From: Burkholderiales bacterium 67-32
Lineage (GTDB): Bacteria > Pseudomonadota > Gammaproteobacteria > Burkholderiales > Burkholderiaceae_B
Assembly: GCA_001898625.1 (NCBI GenBank)
Contig: MKUP01000010.1
Location: forward strand, 310,001-374,000
Direction: 5' to 3'
Length of the DNA: 64,000 nt
This document shows, in pieces, positions 36,021 through 43,890 of the stretch (its first letter is position 1; each line of letters opens with the position of its first letter). The notes beneath the pieces are model-generated. The model searched no databases, was not told where the DNA came from, and saw only the letters and a program-made list of their open reading frames with translations. A program made the position numbers and the translations under genes.

Positions 36021-37043
36021 ATGTCCATCGTCATGCAAGAAACCCAATCCGGACCGGCCGTGCGCGTGCTGGCGAAAGCCGAGTCCGCCGCCCATCTGGC
36101 CCCGGCCATCGAAACGCTGGCCATGCCCCGGCCAGCGCCCGGCCACGCCATCGTCAAGGTGGCCAGCGCGGCCGTCAATCCCAGCGACGTGAAAGCGGCA
36201 ATGGGCCTGATGCCGCAGGCCGTCTGGCCGCGCACGCCCGGCCGCGACTTCGCTGGCACGGTTGTGGCGGGACCCACCGAATGGATAGGCCGCCGCGTCT
36301 GGGGCTCGGGCGGCGACCTGGGTATCACACGAGACGGTTCCCATGCCGCCTGGCTCACGCTGCCGCTGGCCGCGCTGGAGGAAATGCCCTCGGGCCTGGA
36401 CTTCGACGCCGCCGGGTCGATAGGCGTGCCGTTCGTGACGGCCCATGAAGGCTTCCAGCGCAGCGGCATGCCGCAACCGGGCCAGGTGGTCGCCGTCATG
36501 GGCGCCAACGGCAAGGTGGGGCAGGCCTCGGTGCAGCTCGCGGCACAGGCCGGGGCACGGGTCATCGCGGTCCAGCGACGGCCGGGCCCCTATGCCGGGT
36601 TCGCCTGCGCGCCCGTCGAGGTGGTGGACGCCAGCCGGGAAGACGTTGCCGCGCGGCTGCGCGAGCTGACGGATGGCCGCGGCGTGGACCTGGTCTACAA
36701 CACCGTGGGCAGCCCGTACTTCCAGGCCGCCAACCAGGCCATGGCCAAGCGCGCCACGCAGATCTTCATCTCCACGGTCGAGCGCCCGGTGCCGTTCGAC
36801 ATCTTCACGTTCTACCGCGCCATGCACACCTACGTGGGCGTGGATTCGCTGGCCATGGACTGCACCGAGGCGGCCGCGCACCTGCGGGCGCTGCGGCCCG
36901 GGTTCGAGGCCGGCACGCTGCGGCCCTTTCCCGTGGGCGACGATGCCGTCTACGCGCTGACCGATGCGCTCGAGGCCTATCGCACCGTGATAGGTGGATC
37001 GGACCAGCGCATCGTGCTGCGTCCCTGGGGAACCGCGGCATGA
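36021..37043 (+). CDS. MDR-superfamily quinone-type oxidoreductase
   Basis: A 340-residue medium-chain dehydrogenase/reductase. The GroES-like N-domain has GHAIVKVASAAVNPSDVKA and PRTPGRDFAGTVV; the Rossmann motif is VMGANGKVGQASVQLA, followed by RGVDLVYNTVGSPYF. The Cys/His zinc ligands of alcohol dehydrogenases are not evident, so it is likely a zinc-free quinone or enoyl reductase using NAD(P)H. The ATG at 36021 follows the BKACE gene by 17 bases with AAGGA upstream. It might reduce a double bond in the ring-cleavage product; this is inferred from position. Confidence 0.85.
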   Translation: MSIVMQETQSGPAVRVLAKAESAAHLAPAIETLAMPRPAPGHAIVKVASAAVNPSDVKAAMGLMPQAVWPRTPGRDFAGTVVAGPTEWIGRRVWGSGGDLGITRDGSHAAWLTLPLAALEEMPSGLDFDAAGSIGVPFVTAHEGFQRSGMPQPGQVVAVMGANGKVGQASVQLAAQAGARVIAVQRRPGPYAGFACAPVEVVDASREDVAARLRELTDGRGVDLVYNTVGSPYFQAANQAMAKRATQIFISTVERPVPFDIFTFYRAMHTYVGVDSLAMDCTEAAAHLRALRPGFEAGTLRPFPVGDDAVYALTDALEAYRTVIGGSDQRIVLRPWGTAA

Positions 37044-37402
37044 ACGTCACCCGTTATCCCGAGGCCCCGGTCTACGAGGCCCCCAACCACTTCGACATGC
37101 GCTGCGTGCGCCTGCAGGGCAGGGAAGCCGGCCCGGCCGAGCAACTGTGGCTGGGCGTCTCGACGCTGGAGCCCGGCGGCCACACCTCGCTGGATGGCTC
37201 GCCCATGGAGAAGCACTACGTAGTCCTGGAAGGCGAGCTGGTCGTCGTGAGCGAGCTGGACGGGGTACGCCAGGAAGCCATGCTGGGGCGCCTGGACTCC
37301 TGCCGCCTCGCGCCCGGGGAGAAACGCCAGTTGATCAACCGCAGCGGCCGGACGGCATCGGTGCTGCTGGCCATGCCATTCAGTCCGCCCGTCCAGGGCT
37401 AG
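37040..37402 (+). CDS. Single-domain cupin protein
   Basis: A 120-residue cupin. The first cupin motif is degenerate (LEPGGHTSLDGSPMEKHYVVLEGEL, quoted by its ends LEPGGHT and VLEGEL), with candidate metal ligands His and Glu; the second motif (LAPGEKRQLINRSGRTAS) lacks the usual His. It overlaps the oxidoreductase gene by four bases. It may be a small isomerase, decarboxylase or effector-binding protein of the pathway. Function is not assignable. Confidence 0.8.
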   Translation: MNVTRYPEAPVYEAPNHFDMRCVRLQGREAGPAEQLWLGVSTLEPGGHTSLDGSPMEKHYVVLEGELVVVSELDGVRQEAMLGRLDSCRLAPGEKRQLINRSGRTASVLLAMPFSPPVQG

Positions 37403-37442
37403 GGCCGCCGTTCCATTCGATAAATCAGAGAGGAGACACACC

Positions 37443-38435
37443 ATGCAACGACATTCCCACGCGCGCCGGACCTCGCTGCGCGTCCTCGCGGCCGCGACGA
37501 TGCTGGCCGCGGGCGCGAGCGCCCAGGCCCAGGGCAACTGGCCCCAGGGCACCCCCATCCGCTTCATCGTTCCGTTCACAGCGGGCAGCGGCACCGACGT
37601 GGTGGCGCGTTCGATCGCCGACAAGCTCGGTCCCATCCTGGGCGCGCAGATCGTGGTCGAGAACAAGCCCGGCGCGGGCGGCACGCTGGGCGCTGCCCAG
37701 GTCGCCAAGGCGCCCGCCGATGGCTACACCCTGCTGATCCACAGCTCGGGCCACCTCGTCAATCCGTCCATCTATCCGAATCTGCCGTACGACACGCTCA
37801 AGGACTTCGAGGGCATCACGCCGCTGGCCAGCCTGCCCAACGTGCTGGTGGTCTCGCCCTCGGCCGGGTTCAAGAACCTGGGCGACCTGATCGCCAAGGC
37901 CAAGGCCGATCCCGGCAAGCTGTTCTACGCCTCGGCGGGCAATGGCTCGGCCACCCACATGAATGCGGAGCAGTTCCGTGTGGCCTCCGGCATCGAGGCG
38001 GTGCACGTGCCGTTCCGCGGAACGCCTGAAGCCATGACCGAGACCATCGCGGGCCGCACGACCTGGTTCTTCGCGCCGCTGGTGTCGGCCCTGCCCATGA
38101 TCAAGGACGGCAAGCTGCAGGCGCTGGCCGTGGGTGCCGCCGCGCGCTCGGCCGCGCTGCCCGACGTGCCCTCGATGACCGACTCGGGCCTGCCGGCCGC
38201 GGCCTACACGTTCTGGGTGGGCCTGTTCGCGCCGGCCAAGACGCCGCAGCCCGTGGTCGACAAGATCCACGCCGGCGTGCTGAAGGTGCTGGAAATGCCC
38301 GACATCAAGACCCGCTTCGCCAACTTGGGCGCCACCCCCATGCCCATGGACCAGAAAGCCTTCGAAAAGTACCTGACGGACGAAACGAAGTCCGCGTCCC
38401 AGCTCGTGAAAGCCGCCGGCATCAAGATCGAGTAG
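37443..38435 (+). CDS. Bug-family tripartite tricarboxylate receptor
   Basis: Periplasmic carboxylate-binding protein of 330 residues. A twin-basic but ordinary Sec-type signal (ending around ASAQAQG) precedes PIRFIVPFTAGSGTDVVARS; DGYTLLIHSSG and HVPFRGTPEAMTETIAGR are family hallmarks. GAGGAG lies a few bases before the ATG. It is the last gene of the LacI-controlled operon, before the strong terminator at 38471-38505, and probably captures the substrate, likely an aromatic acid. Confidence 0.92.
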   Translation: MQRHSHARRTSLRVLAAATMLAAGASAQAQGNWPQGTPIRFIVPFTAGSGTDVVARSIADKLGPILGAQIVVENKPGAGGTLGAAQVAKAPADGYTLLIHSSGHLVNPSIYPNLPYDTLKDFEGITPLASLPNVLVVSPSAGFKNLGDLIAKAKADPGKLFYASAGNGSATHMNAEQFRVASGIEAVHVPFRGTPEAMTETIAGRTTWFFAPLVSALPMIKDGKLQALAVGAAARSAALPDVPSMTDSGLPAAAYTFWVGLFAPAKTPQPVVDKIHAGVLKVLEMPDIKTRFANLGATPMPMDQKAFEKYLTDETKSASQLVKAAGIKIE

Positions 38436-38470
38436 GCGAGCGGCGCTCCCCGCCTGTCGTCTGCCAAGAA

Positions 38471-38505
38471 AAACGGCCTCGCATCTTTCGAAAGCGAGGC
38501 CGTTT
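38471..38505. terminator. Bidirectional intrinsic terminator
   Basis: Perfect 12-bp stem: AAACGGCCTCGC at 38471-38482 pairs with GCGAGGCCGTTT at 38494-38505 around an 11-base loop, with an A-run before and a T-run after. It lies between two convergent Bug genes (ending at 38435 and 38526) and should stop transcription from both sides. Confidence 0.88.
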
Positions 38506-38525
38506 TCAGTTTCGCAGAGATACGA

Positions 38526-39491
38526 TCAGTCAAGCATCGGGAGCTTGGCTTCTTCGGCCAATTTCTTCAGCGAGGCCTGGCCGTCCAGCATGAACTTGGC
38601 GAAGTCCTTGCCGACGATCATGTTCAGTTGCGAGCCCATCTGGTCGAACTGTTCGCTCATGCCGGGCTTGGACAGTTCGGTGGTCAGGATGTTGGTGATC
38701 TTGGCGATCACCTCGGGCGGAGTGTTGGCCGGCGCGTACAGGCCCAGCCAGGTGGAGAACTGCAACTGCGGATAGCCCAGCTCCACCGTGGTGGGAACGT
38801 CCGGCAGGGTGGGCCAGCGCTTGGGACCCATGACGGCCAGCGCGTGGACGCGGCCGCTCTTGGCGTTGGGCGCCACGCTGCCCGGGGAGTCGAACATCGA
38901 CTGCACCTGCCCGCCCATCAGGTCGTTCATGGCCGGAGCCGCGCCGCGGTAGGGGATGTGCAGCATGCTGGCGCCGACGCCGTGGGCGAACAGTTCACCC
39001 GCCAGGTGGTAGCCGGTGCCGTTGCCCGAGGACGCGAAGGTCGTGCCCGGGTGCGACTTCACGTAGGCCACGAAGTCCTTGAAGTCCTTGACCGGCAGCG
39101 AACGGGTGGCGACCACCACGTGCGGCGACACGGTCACCGTCATGATGGGCGTGAAGTCCTTGTTCGCGTCGTAGGGCACGTCCTTGCGCAGCACGGGGGC
39201 GACCAGGTGCGTGGACGAGGACGTCAGCAGCAGGGTGTAGCCGTCGGCCGGCGACTTGGCGACGAAGCTCGCGCCGATCGCACCGCCCGCGCCGGTCTTG
39301 TTCTCGACGATGGTGGCCTGGCCCCAGTTCTGTTGCAGTTTCTGGGCCAGCAGGCGCGCGACCGTGTCGGTGTTCGTGCCGGGCGGGAACGGGTTGATGA
39401 TGCGGACGGGGCGGTCGGGGTAGGGTCCGGCATGAGCAGGAGCGACGGCCAGGGTGCCCAGCACGAGGGCGGCGGCGAGTGCGCGATACAT
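38526..39491 (-). CDS. Orphan Bug-family receptor
   Basis: Third Bug protein of the window, 321 residues. The signal peptide MYRALAAALVLGTLAVAPAH is followed by YPDRPVRIINPFPPGTNTD, DGYTLLLTSSS and HIPYRGAAPAMNDLMGGQV. It has no enzyme, regulator or TctAB partner next to it and converges on the LacI operon's Bug gene. The substrate is unknown, presumably a carboxylate; it could serve a transporter encoded elsewhere. Confidence 0.92.
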   Translation of the reverse strand: MYRALAAALVLGTLAVAPAHAGPYPDRPVRIINPFPPGTNTDTVARLLAQKLQQNWGQATIVENKTGAGGAIGASFVAKSPADGYTLLLTSSSTHLVAPVLRKDVPYDANKDFTPIMTVTVSPHVVVATRSLPVKDFKDFVAYVKSHPGTTFASSGNGTGYHLAGELFAHGVGASMLHIPYRGAAPAMNDLMGGQVQSMFDSPGSVAPNAKSGRVHALAVMGPKRWPTLPDVPTTVELGYPQLQFSTWLGLYAPANTPPEVIAKITNILTTELSKPGMSEQFDQMGSQLNMIVGKDFAKFMLDGQASLKKLAEEAKLPMLD

Positions 39492-39650
39492 AGATGAAAC
39501 AACCTTGAAATGGTAAATGGGCTTTGTGGTCTTATCGTTGCCGCGAGCAACTATCGATTATACGTGCATGGGCGGGAGAGCCCCGTATCACGCGGGCTTC
39601 GCGCTAGACTGTCGCTCCGTCCGACCGGCCGTCCATCGACGAATACCACC

Positions 39651-40265
39651 TTGACCGACACCTGTACCTCACTGACCGTGCATGGCCTGCACGGCCGCCT
39701 CGCGGGTCCTTTCAACCTGGCTGTCGAGAGCGGGGAGTGCGTGGCATTGTCCGGCCCGTCCGGCGTGGGCAAGAGCCTGTTGCTGCGCATGATCGCCGAC
39801 CTTGAACCGGCCAGGGGCCGTGTCGAACTGGACGGCACGGACCGCGATCGCATGCCGGCACCGGTATTTCGCCGCCAGGTGACCTATGTCGCGGCCGACG
39901 CGGGGTGGTGGGCGGACATCGTGGCCGAGCACATGGCGTATCCGGACCGGGCGCGCGCGCTGCTGCCGCAACTGGGGCTGGCCGATGCGCTGTTCGAGGC
40001 GCCGGTGGCCACGCTGTCGACCGGCCAGCGCCAGCGGCTCGCGCTGGTGCGCGCCATCTCGCAGGAGCCGCGATTCCTGCTGCTGGACGAACCGACCTCG
40101 GCCCTGGATCCGGAAGCCACCGCCCGGGTCGAGGTCCTGCTGGCGCGGCTGCGCGAACAGGGCACCGGGCTGCTGGTGGTCACGCACGATGCGGCGCAGG
40201 CTGCGCGCATCGCCACCCGCCGGCTGCGGATGACACCCGGGGGACTGGAGGACGAGACGCCATGA
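39651..40265 (+). CDS. fetA: FetA-like ABC transporter ATPase
   Basis: A 204-residue ATPase of the FetAB (YbbL/YbbM) exporter family, linked in E. coli to iron export and oxidative-stress resistance. Walker A GPSGVGKS, signature reduced to LSTGQRQRLALVRA, Walker B LLLDEPTSALDPE, and His switch VVTHDAAQ. The start is uncertain: TTG at 39651 gives a normal-length N-terminus, while an ATG at 39510 would add 47 residues unlike the family. The stop overlaps the fetB ATG by four bases. Confidence 0.82.
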   Translation: MTDTCTSLTVHGLHGRLAGPFNLAVESGECVALSGPSGVGKSLLLRMIADLEPARGRVELDGTDRDRMPAPVFRRQVTYVAADAGWWADIVAEHMAYPDRARALLPQLGLADALFEAPVATLSTGQRQRLALVRAISQEPRFLLLDEPTSALDPEATARVEVLLARLREQGTGLLVVTHDAAQAARIATRRLRMTPGGLEDETP

Positions 40266-41068
40266 GCCCCATTTCCCTGACCCCGCTGGAACTGGCCATG
40301 GCATCCGTGTTGGTGCTGGCCAGCGCCGCGCTGTCGATGCGCCTGGCGCTGGGGATCCAGCGTCCGCTGCTGGTGGCGGCGGCGCGCATGGTCGTGCAGT
40401 TGATCCTGGTGGGCCTGTTCCTGCGGCAGGTGTTCGCGCTGACCTCGCCCTGGGTGACCGGCGCGGTCGTCGCGCTGATGATCGCCGCGGCCTGCCACGA
40501 GGTCGGCTCCAGGCAGGAACGGCGCTTCCAGGGGGCATGGCGCTACGGCGTGGGCGGCGTGCCAGTGGGCATCGCCACGCTGGGCATCGCGCTGCTGGCG
40601 CTGGCCACGGCGCTGCGTCCCGATCCCTGGTACGACCCGCGCCATGCGATCCCGCTGGCCGGCATCGTGCTGGGCACCGCCATGAACAGCGCCAGCCTGG
40701 CCTTGAACGGAGTGTTCACCTCGGTATCGCGCGAGCGGGCGGCCATCGAGGCCCGGCTGGCCCTGGGCGCCGACCGCTACACCGCCTTCCAGGGCATCAT
40801 CCGCGGCGCCGTGCGGGCAGGGGTGCTGCCGGTCATGAACCAGATGGCGGCGGCCGGCGTCATCACCATGCCCGGCATCATGACCGGGCAGATCCTGGCC
40901 GGCATGGATCCCATCGAATCGGCCAAGTACCAGATCCTGCTGATGTTCCTGCTGGCCGGCGGCGGGTTCGCGGCCTCCGCCGGCTCGGTCTACCTGGCGG
41001 TGTGGCGGCTGACGGACGCACGCGACCGACTGCGGCTGGAGCGACTGGTCTCGCGGCCGCGCGGCTGA
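40262..41068 (+). CDS. fetB: FetB-like iron-exporter permease
   Basis: A 268-residue inner-membrane permease of the UPF0014/FetB family. It has about seven hydrophobic segments and the family motifs RMVVQLILVGLFL, LGTAMNSASLALN and AAAGVITMPGIMTGQILAG. The start overlaps fetA (ATGA). Together they form a compact two-gene exporter that in E. coli reduces intracellular iron stress; substrate in this organism is assumed by homology. Confidence 0.9.
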   Translation: MSPISLTPLELAMASVLVLASAALSMRLALGIQRPLLVAAARMVVQLILVGLFLRQVFALTSPWVTGAVVALMIAAACHEVGSRQERRFQGAWRYGVGGVPVGIATLGIALLALATALRPDPWYDPRHAIPLAGIVLGTAMNSASLALNGVFTSVSRERAAIEARLALGADRYTAFQGIIRGAVRAGVLPVMNQMAAAGVITMPGIMTGQILAGMDPIESAKYQILLMFLLAGGGFAASAGSVYLAVWRLTDARDRLRLERLVSRPRG

Positions 41069-41170
41069 CGCAGCTGCAACCGGCCGCTGCAACTGGATAC
41101 CTTGTCGGGACCGTCTCCCGTGGCCTTGCGCTATGCTTGGTTCGTTGCACGTCTGTGCTCGAGGAGCCGA

Positions 41171-41662
41171 ATGCAAATGATGCGTAAACCGCGACGCGAA
41201 ATTTTCCTTGTCCTGATGCTGGCGGGCTCGCTGGGCATGACGCCCGCGTGGGCCGATCCGCCCAGTGGCAAAGGCAACGGCAACGCCCATGCCGGAGGCG
41301 GCCACGGCGGCGGGAAGGGCCAGGGAGACAAGACGCCGGGCAAGGGGGGTGGTTCCAAGCAGGGCAAGCGCGCCGATGGCGGCGACCTGATCCGCGCTGG
41401 CATCACCGTCTCGCTGGCCCGGGACTACGCTTCCGACTACCGCGCGGTGGGCTATGGCCCCTTGCCCCCAGGCATACGCAAGAACCTGGCCCGGGGCAAG
41501 CCACTGCCGCCGGGCATCGCCAAGAAGGTCGTGCCATCCGGCATGCTGTCGAGACTGCCGGTCTACCCCGGCTACGAGTGGCGTGTGGCGGGCACGGACC
41601 TGATCCTGGTGTCCCTGGCCACCCTGGTCGTGGCCGACGTGCTCGCGGACGTATTCCGTTGA
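41171..41662 (+). CDS. CigR/RcnB-family exported protein
   Basis: A 163-residue envelope protein. A signal peptide (MQMMRKPRREIFLVLMLAGS... to AWA) precedes a low-complexity Gly/His/Lys-rich region (residues ~30-70). A C-terminal RcnB-like domain follows, with the repeated YGPLPPGIRKNLARGKPLPP pattern, and a final hydrophobic segment (LVSLATLVVADVLADV) that may be a membrane anchor. Related proteins include the Salmonella anti-virulence regulator CigR and the nickel-homeostasis protein RcnB. No partner is evident; function unknown. Confidence 0.78.
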   Translation: MQMMRKPRREIFLVLMLAGSLGMTPAWADPPSGKGNGNAHAGGGHGGGKGQGDKTPGKGGGSKQGKRADGGDLIRAGITVSLARDYASDYRAVGYGPLPPGIRKNLARGKPLPPGIAKKVVPSGMLSRLPVYPGYEWRVAGTDLILVSLATLVVADVLADVFR

Positions 41663-41712
41663 CCGAATTGCATAGCATTCATTCCCAAGCGCTCATTCCC
41701 AAGGAGAACAAG

Positions 41713-42324
41713 GTGCGAAGCCTGATCACTGCCTTCCTCGTCATGCTGGCGGCCACGCTGTCCGGCTGCGGCTACAACGACCTGCAACGCGCGGACGAAC
41801 AGGTCAAGGCCAGTTGGTCCGAAGTGCTGAACCAGTACCAGCGGCGCGCGGACCTCATCCCCAACCTGGTCAACACGGTCAAGGGCTATGCCAGCCACGA
41901 GCAGGACACGCTGACCGCCGTGGTCAACGCCCGGGCGCAGGCCACCGGCATCAACGCCACGCCGGAATTGGTCAACGATCCCGAGGCCTTCGCCAAGTTC
42001 GACGCCGCCCAGCAACAGCTGACCAGCGCGCTGTCGCGCCTGATGGTGGTGGTGGAGCGCTATCCGGACCTGAAGGCCAACGAGAACTTCCGCGACCTGC
42101 AGGCGCAGCTCGAAGGCACCGAGAACCGCATCACCGTGGCCCGGAACCGCTACATCAAGTCGGTCCAGGACTACAACGTGATCGTGCGCTCGTTCCCAAG
42201 CAACCTGACCGCCAAGGCCTTCGGCTATCCGGTCAAGGCCAATTTCTCGGTGGCCAACGAAAGCGCCATTTCCACGCCGCCGACGGTCGACTTCGGCGGC
42301 AACAAGCCCGCGGGCGCGCGATGA
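41713..42324 (+). CDS. lemA: LemA-family lipoprotein
   Basis: A 203-residue LemA protein. It begins with GTG at 41713 (AAGGAG at 41701-41706) and its N-terminus ends in the lipobox LSGC, so it is probably an outer- or inner-membrane lipoprotein. The coiled-coil core has WSEVLNQYQRRADLIPNLV and ITVARNRYIKSVQDYNVIV, both hallmarks. It is coupled by a four-base overlap to the TPM-domain gene, a common LemA-TPM arrangement of unclear function in the envelope. Confidence 0.9.
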   Translation: MRSLITAFLVMLAATLSGCGYNDLQRADEQVKASWSEVLNQYQRRADLIPNLVNTVKGYASHEQDTLTAVVNARAQATGINATPELVNDPEAFAKFDAAQQQLTSALSRLMVVVERYPDLKANENFRDLQAQLEGTENRITVARNRYIKSVQDYNVIVRSFPSNLTAKAFGYPVKANFSVANESAISTPPTVDFGGNKPAGAR

Positions 42325-43235
42325 GCGCTTGGCGGGCCTGGAGGCGCAGGGCTGCTGCGTGGCTGGCCGCCGGCGTCGCCGTGCTCTGGCTGGCGGCCGC
42401 GCCCGCCCAGGCCGCCACTGACGGCCTGGTGGCGATTCCGCCCTTCGGCGGACTGGTCACCGACCTGACCTCGACGCTGACCGCCGAGCAGCGGTCCGGA
42501 CTGGAACAGCAATTGCGCGACTTCCAGGAACGCAAGGGCAGCCAGCTTGCCATCCTTATCGTTCCCAGCACCGCGCCCGAGAGCGTCGAGCAGTATTCGC
42601 TGCGGGTGGCCGAGGCCTGGAAACCCGGCCGCAAGAACGTGGACGATGGCGTGCTGTTCCTGGTCGCCAAGGACGATCGACGGATGCGGATAGAGGTGGG
42701 CTACGGCCTGGAAGGCGTGCTGAACGACGCCACCGCCAATCGCATCCTGAACGAGATCGTTACGCCCCGGTTCCGCGAAGGGGACTACTACGGCGGCATT
42801 TCCCAGGGAGCCGACCGCATCATGCGGCTCATCGACGGTGAACCGCTGCCGCCGCCTCCCGAGCGCGCCGCGCAGGAAGGCAGCGACCTGGAAGGCATCG
42901 CGCCGGTATTGCTGATCGTCGCGCTGGTGGCGGGCGGCATGCTGCGGCGCGCGCTGGGCAGGCTGCCGGGAGCGCTCGTGACCGGCGGCGTCGTGGGCGG
43001 AGCGGCCTGGCTGCTGTCCGGCGCGGTGGCCATCGCGATCGTGGGCGCCTTGCTGGCGTTCTTCTTCACGCTGGTGGGCGGTGGCTTCGCCGGATTGCCC
43101 GGCGGCTACGGCGGCAGCCATCGCGGCGGCCGGGGAGGGGGCGGCGGCTTTGGCGGCGGAGGGTTCGGCGGGGGCGGTTTTGGAGGCGGTGGCGGCGGCG
43201 GCTTCGGTGGCGGCGGTGCCTCGGGAAGGTGGTAG
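42321..43235 (+). CDS. TPM-domain membrane protein with Gly-rich tail
   Basis: A 304-residue protein: signal peptide (ending APAQA), periplasmic TPM phosphatase-like domain (residues ~45-165, with FVVS-like core ILIVPSTAPESVEQYSLRVA and the conserved NVDDGVLFLVAKDDR), and two membrane helices around residues 205-265. The C-terminus is almost entirely glycine and phenylalanine (repeats of GGGGF). This is the YgcG/Psb32 architecture usually paired with LemA. The DNA for the tail (about 43085-43225) is a GGC/GGT-rich repeat. Confidence 0.88.
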   Translation: MSAWRAWRRRAAAWLAAGVAVLWLAAAPAQAATDGLVAIPPFGGLVTDLTSTLTAEQRSGLEQQLRDFQERKGSQLAILIVPSTAPESVEQYSLRVAEAWKPGRKNVDDGVLFLVAKDDRRMRIEVGYGLEGVLNDATANRILNEIVTPRFREGDYYGGISQGADRIMRLIDGEPLPPPPERAAQEGSDLEGIAPVLLIVALVAGGMLRRALGRLPGALVTGGVVGGAAWLLSGAVAIAIVGALLAFFFTLVGGGFAGLPGGYGGSHRGGRGGGGGFGGGGFGGGGFGGGGGGGFGGGGASGRW

Positions 43236-43237
43236 GC

Positions 43238-43732
43238 ATGGCGATCAAACGATTCCTCAAACATCTGGCGACGACTCGCCGCGAAGCACACCAGGCCTTC
43301 CCGGCCCAGGCGCTGGATCGCATCGAGCGGACCATCCGCGAGGTCGAATCCCGCCATGACGGCCAGATCCGTTTCGTGGTCGAGGCCGCGCTGGACATGG
43401 GGCCGCTGTGGCAGCAGCAGTCGCCGCGGGAACGGGCGCTGGAAGTCTTCGCGCTGCAAGGCGTGTGGGACACGCCGGACAACAACGGCATCCTGCTGTA
43501 CGTGCTGATGGCCGACCATGCGGTCGAGATCGTCTGCGACCGCGGCATCCACGCCTGCGAAAGCGCCGGAACCTGGGAAGCCGTCTGCCGCGGCATCCAG
43601 GAGGCGTTCGGCCAGGGCCGCTACGAACAGGGCGTGATCGATGGCATCACCGCGCTGGGCGCTTCGCTGGCCCGGCACTATCCCGGCGCATCCCGCGCCA
43701 ACACGCTGCCCGATCGTCCGCAGATCATGTAG
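43238..43732 (+). CDS. Second TPM-domain protein, no signal peptide
   Basis: A 164-residue soluble TPM-domain protein following the membrane-bound one by two bases. It lacks signal peptide, helices and Gly-rich tail. Seen are AIKRFLKHLATTRREAHQAF at the start, WDTPDNNGILLYVLMADHAV corresponding to the core TPM strand, and EQGVIDGITALGASL. The ATG at 43238 is preferred for the GGAAGG upstream; GTG 43229 is possible. LemA plus two TPM genes is a recurrent proteobacterial cluster; the biochemical role is not established. Confidence 0.85.
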   Translation: MAIKRFLKHLATTRREAHQAFPAQALDRIERTIREVESRHDGQIRFVVEAALDMGPLWQQQSPRERALEVFALQGVWDTPDNNGILLYVLMADHAVEIVCDRGIHACESAGTWEAVCRGIQEAFGQGRYEQGVIDGITALGASLARHYPGASRANTLPDRPQIM

Positions 43733-43754
43733 CGGCCAGGGGACGGCCACGCCC

Positions 43755-43788
43755 CTTTCATGAAAGTGTCACCCATGCCTCCTAGCAT
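43755..43788 (+). promoter_or_regulatory. Pho box and PhoB-type promoter
   Basis: CTTTCATGAAAGTGTCAC at 43755-43772 matches the E. coli Pho box consensus CTGTCATAAAACTGTCAC at 15 of 18 positions, including both TGTCA-like half-sites in tandem. TAGCAT at 43783-43788 follows after ten bases, the position expected for the -10 of a PhoB-activated promoter. The downstream gene is a PhoX phosphatase, so phosphate-starvation control is strongly suggested. Confidence 0.75.
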
Positions 43789-43890
43789 TCGCCCAGACGC
43801 GAATCGGGAGGCATGATTCCCTGGTTTCCGGAACCGGGATGCCGCCGTCGATTCGACGTTGCAACGCACCCCTCCTTGGAAACCAGAACA

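Noticed and set aside
39510-39650. Forty-seven-residue N-terminal extension of FetA from ATG 39510
   Set aside because: The extension does not resemble FetA, and family length is met from TTG 39651. The start remains uncertain.
43085-43225. Short repeated units (GGCGGC, GGCGGAGG and similar) that could suggest a CRISPR or tandem repeat array
   Set aside because: They encode the glycine/phenylalanine tail of the TPM-domain membrane protein in frame to its stop; there are no regular spacers.
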